Source of the DNA: Primulina eburnea
Lineage: Eukaryota > Streptophyta > Magnoliopsida > Lamiales > Gesneriaceae
Direction: 5' to 3'
Assembly: GCF_022965805.1 (NCBI RefSeq)
Contig: NC_133101.1
Location: forward strand, 6,324,001-6,388,000
Length of the DNA stretch: 64,000 bases
Position numbers and translations under genes: made by a program. The notes beneath the pieces are model-generated. The model was not told where the DNA came from, searched no databases, and saw only the letters and a program-made list of their open reading frames with translations. Below are positions 58,663-64,000 of this stretch, piece by piece; position 1 is the first letter of the stretch, and every line of letters begins with the position of its first letter.

Positions 58663-59550
58663 TTACCCATGAATTTTCCAGCAAGTGTCTATAGTGTGTC
58701 CAGATTTGCGACATTTTGTACACCACAGACGGCTTTGTTTGTGTTGTCCAAAACCGGGTAAATTTGGAATCATACGCATACCACCATTCGAGTCATCACT
58801 TGGTGAAGGCAGACGATGTTGGGCAGCCAAGGCAGAAGCGTCGACAGTTGAGGGAAGATCTGCCGTAGTTAACATAATCTTCCGACGACTCTCTTCATGA
58901 CGAACAACAGAGAAGACTCCTCGAAGGCTTGGTAATGGTTTAGTGCCCAGAATTCTCCCCCTGACGTCGTCAAGAGATGGTTGGAGTCCAGACAAGAATC
59001 TGAATATCCTTCGCTGATCCACAATACGCCTAAATCGGTCACTGTCTGCTTGACACTCCCAGTCATATACTTCAAAGAGATCTAATTGTTGCCATAGACG
59101 TGTAAGTGTATTGAAGAAATCAGTGACGGATGACTCTCCTTGGCGGAGATCTTGCAGACGGCACTCGATAGCAAACAACTCGGAGGTGTTGTCTTTGCTG
59201 GAGTATGTGTCCTTTGCGGCGTCCCAGATTTCCTTGGCACTGCGATATAGAAGAAAGTTCTCTCCTATCTCGGTTGTCATGGAATTTATCAACCAAGACA
59301 TAACCATACAATTCTCTGAAGTCCACGTCCGGGATTTTGGATCGTCCGATGTAGGACATATCGCTTCCCCGGAGAGGAAGCCATCTTTCCCGCGGCCACA
59401 GATGAAAAGCTTGACAGATTGTGACCATTGTAAATAATTCTTGCCATTTAGACGATGACAAGTGATGGGCACCGACGGGAAATCTATTGCCGAGGGGTTG
59501 TGTTCTTGAGGTATGGATATTTTCGGTGTCGCCATACCGTGTTTGGTCAT
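58663..59550 (-). CDS. gag of copia element B
   Basis: ATG 59550 (MTKHGMATPKIS); an inner ATG at 59535 is an alternative. The retrotrans_gag (UBN2-like) region contains NYLQWSQSVKLFICGRGK, LINSMTTEIGENFLLY and AKEIWDAAKDTYSSKDNTS. The zinc knuckle CTKCRKSGHTIDTC (CX2CX4HX4C) is near the end. Translation stops at TAA 58663-58665 after WKIHG, where relatives normally continue with a Lys into the pol segment ([11 protein letters not shown] in the same frame). The stop could be a point mutation or a gag/pol boundary with readthrough; the first seems likelier because copia elements usually have one open frame. Confidence 0.85.
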   Translation of the reverse strand: MTKHGMATPKISIPQEHNPSAIDFPSVPITCHRLNGKNYLQWSQSVKLFICGRGKDGFLSGEAICPTSDDPKSRTWTSENCMVMSWLINSMTTEIGENFLLYRSAKEIWDAAKDTYSSKDNTSELFAIECRLQDLRQGESSVTDFFNTLTRLWQQLDLFEVYDWECQADSDRFRRIVDQRRIFRFLSGLQPSLDDVRGRILGTKPLPSLRGVFSVVRHEESRRKIMLTTADLPSTVDASALAAQHRLPSPSDDSNGGMRMIPNLPGFGQHKQSRLWCTKCRKSGHTIDTCWKIHG

Positions 59551-59575
59551 GTATATGAACCTGGCTCTGATACCA

Positions 59576-59838
59576 TGAAGTTAATGCAGCGGGATTGACT
59601 GAGAATCGGCTAAAGCACCGTATTCTTCTTTCTTATTTTCTGTCACTCAATGATTAGGTTACAAAGTCTTAAATAATAGAAACTCAAGAGATAAGATAAT
59701 CTACTCCTAATCTAATCCTAGGAAAACAGAATACAAATGAATCTAGATAATGAAGATAAAAGATTGATAAAAGATCATATTCAACTAATTATGAAGATAA
59801 ACGAATAGCTAAGATAAGATAAGATAAGATCTCCAACA
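59576..59838 (-). repeat. 5' LTR of copia element B
   Basis: 263 bp, TGAAGTTAATGCAGCGGG...GATCTCCAACA in plus orientation (element reads TGTTGGAGATC...AACTTCA). It is abutted by the primer site on the left and CCTTT on the right. Confidence 0.92.
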
Positions 59839-60910
59839 CCTTTATCTCATCAAATACAGCAGCTTTCCATTTTGGTTCATTGAGAGCTTCATCGATAGTG
59901 GATGGAACCTGCACCTGGTCTAAGTTTGAGAGAAATGCATGATATTCACGAGAAAAAGATTCAAGTGAGAAAAAGTTCCCAATAGGGTGTTGTGTGCAAG
60001 TTCTCACCCCTTTTCTTACAGCAATGGATTTATTGTCCAAGTCATTTTCTGACATATGAGTTACCTGAATTTGGTGTCATGGAAGAGTCTTGGACAGGTT
60101 GAGTTTGTATCAGATCTTGGCTCAATTGATGTTGTTTCCTTCGAGAGTACACTTGAAGCGGTTGGATGGGATTTCTCACTAGAGGTTTAGGGCTCGCTGG
60201 TAACGGGATTGGGTATTGTTTCTGGTTCAGTATGGAGTATGGTTGGCTTGATATATGGTGTGATGGGACATTGGACTTCTCCCCTCGAAGCGAAGAATTG
60301 GGTTAGAAAGAATCATTTTCGAATAATGTGACATCCATGGATGTGTACAGCTTCTTTACAGTGTGAGAATAACATTTATGACCTTTCTGGTTTAGGTAAT
60401 ACACAACAAAGATGCATTTGACAGCACATGGCTCGAGTTTGTTGCGGTTATGGGAATGGATGTGAAAGAATGAGGAGCATCCGAACACTTTGAGCGGGAT
60501 ACCATGAAGTGGTGTGAGCTGGGGAAACATTCAAGGAATGTCTGGATAGGGGTCTGTAAATTTAGGACTCGTGAGGGCATTCGATTGATGAGACAAGTGT
60601 TTGTGAGTATGGCATCACCCGAATAGCACTTAGAAACATTTTTGTAAACAACAAGGATCGGGCAACTTCCAGGAGATGACGGTTTTTCCTTTCGAACACA
60701 TCATAGCTTTGGCGAATTATCCCTTGGGATTGCAGATATCCACCCGAAACTGAATTGAAAAAATTATGTGGTTTATCTGTACGTATAATCTGAATTTTGG
60801 TAAAGAATCCGGTATGAATCATGGTGTGGAATTGTTTGAAAATATGTGAAGTTTCAGATTTGTCTTTCATTAGAAAAACTCAAGATAGATGCGTGTGATC
60901 ATAGATAAAT

Positions 60911-60988
60911 AATAGGAACCAACGTGTACCACTAATATTTGTCATCATAGAAATAATAGGAACCAACGTGTACCACTAATATTTGTCA
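60911..60988. repeat. 44-bp tandem duplication in copia element A
   Basis: AATAGGAACCAACGTGTACC followed by ACTAATATTTGTCA occurs twice, with period 44, inside the integrase region of the decayed element. Confidence 0.85.
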
Positions 60989-62733
60989 GGCCCCCCAAAT
61001 ATCACTATATACAAGGGAAAATGGTGTCGATGGTTTGTGACATTGTGTTGTGAAAGTGGAACATGAATGCTTTGGACAATTGGCAAATATCGCATTGGAA
61101 AGAATAAGAATTCTTAATATTATCTAACAAAAAGGGAAACAATTTTCCATGTACAAAAAATTTAGATGCCCTAGACGATACTGTCATGACAAAATCTCAC
61201 TATCTTTATTTAAATTCAAAGTCGAAACAGAATAAGAGAGTATATGCATGTAAAGATTATTGCTCAGGCTTCTCTGGTAAATATTCATCTTCAGGAGATA
61301 CAATCCGTCACAAAGGGGTCAGGACTGCCAATTAACAACCCAAATGCCAAATACTAAAAAACAAGAAATTGAGTCGTGCATTTGAGGTCGCGGTTGAGCA
61401 TTCTCACTAATAAAATATTACACTTGAGATCTGACACAAATAAAATAGATTGTAGAGAAATATCCGGAGTTAATTGAACTGAACCATAACTAGCCACTTG
61501 TGAGCATCATTTGCAATGCGTACCATATGAACATCTTTTCAAGGACTGAAATGGAAAAAAAATTCCAGATCTCCAACCATGTGGTCCGAGGCACCAGAGT
61601 CAACAATCCAACTGTTTGATAATTCATGTTGTGTAATAAAGGCAAATGAAGAATTACCTCGATGTACCACATTACCAACAGGTAAAGAGGTTGGTGCTAA
61701 ATTAGTTTGGTTGAACAATTTCTAGAGTATGTCAAGCTGCTTTTCAGCGAAATGTTAGAGACCATGGGGATTGATTTTTTGGTTACAGCAGCATTTTCTC
61801 TCCTTTCTCGAGCCGGCTTCCAATCAACAAGTTTCTCATGGATTCTCCAACAAGTGTCCAGTGTGTGATTCTAGGCTTTTGGGATTTTCCACGCCAAGGA
61901 TGTCCTTGCACGTTCAGTACCAGAGTTATCCACATGCAGAAACGAAGGCACGTATGGGCAGCAATGGTTGATACATCCGACGAGGAAATAGGTGGTGGCG
62001 ATCCCAGCATTATTTTCCTATGGCTTTCTTCATGGCGAACCTCCGAGAACACTGCACAGAGATTGAGCAATGGTTTGGTCGCCAAAAATCGACCACGCAT
62101 GTCATCAAGAGTGCTATGAAGTCCCAATAAAAGTTTAAAAACTTGATTTTGTTCAACAATCGCCCAATAACATTTTTTACCGTCTGGGCATTTCCAATCT
62201 TAGACTTCAAACAGATCGAGTTGCTGCCGGTGTCGAGTAAGGGTACTGAAGTAAGCCGTGACAGGGGAATACCCTAGTCCAAGATCAAGGAGGTTGTTTT
62301 CAATCCCAAATAGCTCTGACGTGTTGTTTCTGGAAGAGTAAAAGTCACGAGCAGCATCCTATATCTCCATCGTTGTATGATATAGAGGAAATTTCCACCA
62401 ATTTATGTCGTCCTTGAGTTGATTAACCACGACAAAATGATATTATTCTAGGAGTTCCATGTCTTAAACTTCGGATCGGCTGATTCAGGGCATGTCGTTG
62501 CGCCAGATGAAGTCATCTTTCCCTTTTCCTCGATGAACATGAGAACAGATTGTGACCATTGTAAGAAGTTTTCTCTGTTTAATTTGTGGTTCGTTATCAG
62601 GATGGAAGAGGTTTCAGCCCATGTTGGTGCGACGGGTACCACCGAAGATGTGGCCCTGGAACTGGACCTGGAAGAAGTGGACGGCGAAGCCATGCCGTAT
62701 TTGGTCATGGTGTTTCTCTCGGCTCTGATACCA

Positions 62734-62965
62734 TGTAGCTTTAGGAAAGAAGAATTTTCGAGAACGCAGATGTTTTATCGAATGAATGAAAAATAGATAA
62801 ATTACGTTGTGATTTATAGAACTCTACGTAAACTAAATCTCTTAATCTAAGGGATAAATCAGATACTAGTTATGTCAATCCTAAGAATTCAAATACAGAC
62901 AAATGTAGATAAGCTCCTACCTAAACTCAATTAACAGATAACAATTAAATATTCATTATCCAACA
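62734..62965 (-). repeat. 5' LTR of copia element A
   Basis: In plus orientation TGTAGCTTTAGGAAAG...TTATCCAACA, 232 bp. It lies directly against the primer site TGGTATCAGAGCC (reverse of 62721-62733). The partner LTR is not seen in the window. Confidence 0.8.
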
Positions 62966-63383
62966 TAACTTATATTAATGAACCGAGAGCATTAAATATT
63001 AATGCCAAGAAACAAAAACATCAATCCACATTATCTAAGTCATTGAGGCGGTAAATTGGATAAAACTCAAACAAATTAACGACTAGGCCCCGCTTGCTCA
63101 TAGTTTCAAGAAGCAAGGGATAAGACACTAAAAGGAGTTGAAAAGTGACCAGAAACTCGAAAGGGATCTTGTGTCCATTTAAATGATGGACAGATGCAGT
63201 GATCATGAAGTTTAGATTATGTAATACAGGCAACATTTGCAGTATAGAAACAAACATATGGACAAAACATCAATTCCAAATATCAATATAGATTTATGAC
63301 ACAAGAATGTAAAACATCAAACCAAACAAAATGATGACAAATAGATACAAACAAAAGGATAAGACACTGAATTATGGGTTGAG
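62966..63383. other. Intergenic DNA, no gene recognised
   Basis: AT-rich with no gene or repeat ends visible. Confidence 0.4.
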
Positions 63384-63480
63384 ATTCTTGTAAGAGGCTG
63401 CGAGAGCAGGGATGACAATTTTCCCCGCGGTTTATTCTTGTAGGAGGCTGCAAGAGTAGGGATGACACTTTTCCCTGCGG
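63384..63480. repeat. 50-bp tandem duplication
   Basis: ATTCTTGTAAGAGGCTGCGA...GATGACAATTTTCCCCGCGG and ATTCTTGTAGGAGGCTGCAA...GATGACACTTTTCCCTGCGG follow each other with a period of 50 bp. Confidence 0.85.
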
Positions 63481-64000
63481 GGTCTGGAAACGGGGCGGGC
63501 TCGGAGATATGTTTCCGGGTATGGGTTCAAGTTCAGGGGTTTTTTTCCAAAGTAAATCGGGGAGGGATATGGGGATGTTATCTCCATCCCCGAACCCGCC
63601 CCAAGGCCCCAGATAATAATAATAATTAATAAATAATAATAATAATAAGAATGATGATGATGATTTTTCCTAACAATAAACAAAAATGAAAACTCAAATT
63701 CTTAAACTTTAAATCTCGTTCATGATCCAACTCGTCGTCCACATGATATTGATGTGGTTTCATCTTTTTTGTTTATTAAACCATGAATAACAAATGTTTG
63801 TATTGTTTAAGTAATACTAGTATTTATATATGTAATTATATTCTTATATCAATATTGTTTAATTAAATTTAAGATATTTATTCTCAAATCAACAGGTATT
63901 TGAAGCGACTGGGGCGGGGATGGGGATGGATTTAGGGATGGCAACTTTCCCCACGGGTTTAGGGCTTCGCGGGGAAAACCCGAAACGGGGATGGGGATCC
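63481..64000. repeat. GC-rich dispersed repeat, cut by the window end
   Basis: GGGGCGGGCTCGGAGAT (63494-63510) has an inverted partner ATCTCCATCCCCGAACCCGC CCC near 63580-63602. After an (ATA)n/(GATGAT) microsatellite (63613-63666) and AT-rich DNA, similar blocks return at 63911-64000 (GGGGCGGGGATGGGGATGG, GGGGAAAACCCGAAACGGGG). The form fits a common plant foldback/dispersed repeat. The right end is outside the window. Confidence 0.5.

Larger units (their letters stand above)
54909..59838 (-). mobile_element. Young Ty1/copia element B, 4.93 kb
   Basis: Bounded by two 263-bp LTRs and a 5-bp duplication CCTTT (54904-54908 and 59839-59843). Inserted into the RT-upstream part of element A: the host frame ...AVFDEIK / ALKKNTTWHIANL reads across the insertion. 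Read on the minus strand: primer site TGGTATCAGAGCC (59575-59563) directly after the 5' LTR, gag, protease, integrase, RT, RNase H, then polypurine tract TTGAGGGGGAG (55182-55172). The two LTRs differ at only two positions, so the insertion is recent. Gag-pol is nevertheless broken by one stop and one frameshift. Confidence 0.95.
54364..62965 (-). mobile_element. Decayed Ty1/copia element A (host of element B)
   Basis: Minus-strand element read from right to left: LTR 62965-62734, primer site TGGTATCAGAGCC (62733-62721), gag start MTKYGMASPSTSS (62708), gag fragments (62127-61783), pre-integrase and integrase scraps (61678-60562, e.g. [25 protein letters not shown]), the connector (60530-59844), then, after the interruption by element B, RT pieces KTVYCKWIFMVK and [20 protein letters not shown] (54903-54400), ending near VDDIILTGN (~54364). 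The rest of RT, RNase H and the 3' LTR are absent. It carries many stops and frameshifts. The same family as B, judging by near-parallel gag and pol blocks. Confidence 0.85.

Overview
This is nuclear DNA of a flowering plant, almost certainly a eudicot. It has AT-rich intergenic DNA, GT-AG introns, plant gene families (adenylate isopentenyltransferase, plant PI-PLC, GH17 glucanase, CPRD49-type GDSL esterase, LFS-like START protein, UGT85 remnant) and a heavy load of plant LTR retrotransposons and MITEs. An asterid, perhaps Lamiales, is my guess from the repeat repertoire; that is inference only.

Layout. 1-13547 is gene-free. It holds a dispersed foldback MITE (ten copies in the window, each with GTGAGACGGTCTCAC-like ends), a Tourist-like MITE nested in one copy, a solo-LTR candidate (2144-3743), a complete 351-bp TRIM retroelement with a 5-bp target-site duplication (7062-7412), and a copia scrap (10408-10745). 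13548-25623 is one 12.1-kb Ty3/gypsy element of the dual-RNase-H (Tat) type, flanked by ATATC. Its gag-pol is broken by three stops and two frameshifts, and its 5' LTR has lost its last ~219 bp together with the primer site. Between integrase and the 3' LTR lie three minus-strand transcription units: a three-exon Transposase_28-like gene and two paralogous ~140-aa ORFs. Each has a TATA box and related upstream sequence, and each is followed by a repeat array built on CCCGGG-N9-GCCCCGGC.

25624-54363 is the gene-bearing part: IPT (27977-29005, +), an LFS/START-like gene (35314-35957, -, 2 exons), a GH17 glucanase-like gene (37772-38953, +), a UGT85-like pseudogene (39924-40760, +), a nine-exon PI-PLC (41057-45707, -) and a six-exon GDSL esterase (48432-50958, -). 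Between them are a tRNA-derived SINE with a 15-bp duplication (31639-31886), a ~95-bp-arm inverted repeat upstream of IPT, a threefold ~356-bp tandem repeat (33524-34575), and a solo LTR (46501-47684, GGTGG duplication) nested in a Tourist-like element.

54364-62965 is a pair of related Ty1/copia elements on the minus strand. A decayed one is interrupted by a young 4.9-kb copy (54909-59838, LTRs differing at 2 of 263 positions, CCTTT duplication). The right edge carries GC-rich dispersed repeat material cut by the window end.

The host genes have no shared pathway and look like independent loci. The IPT and LFS-like genes both have foldback MITEs in their proximal upstream regions. The most notable feature is the modular antisense gene array carried by the Ty3/gypsy element.
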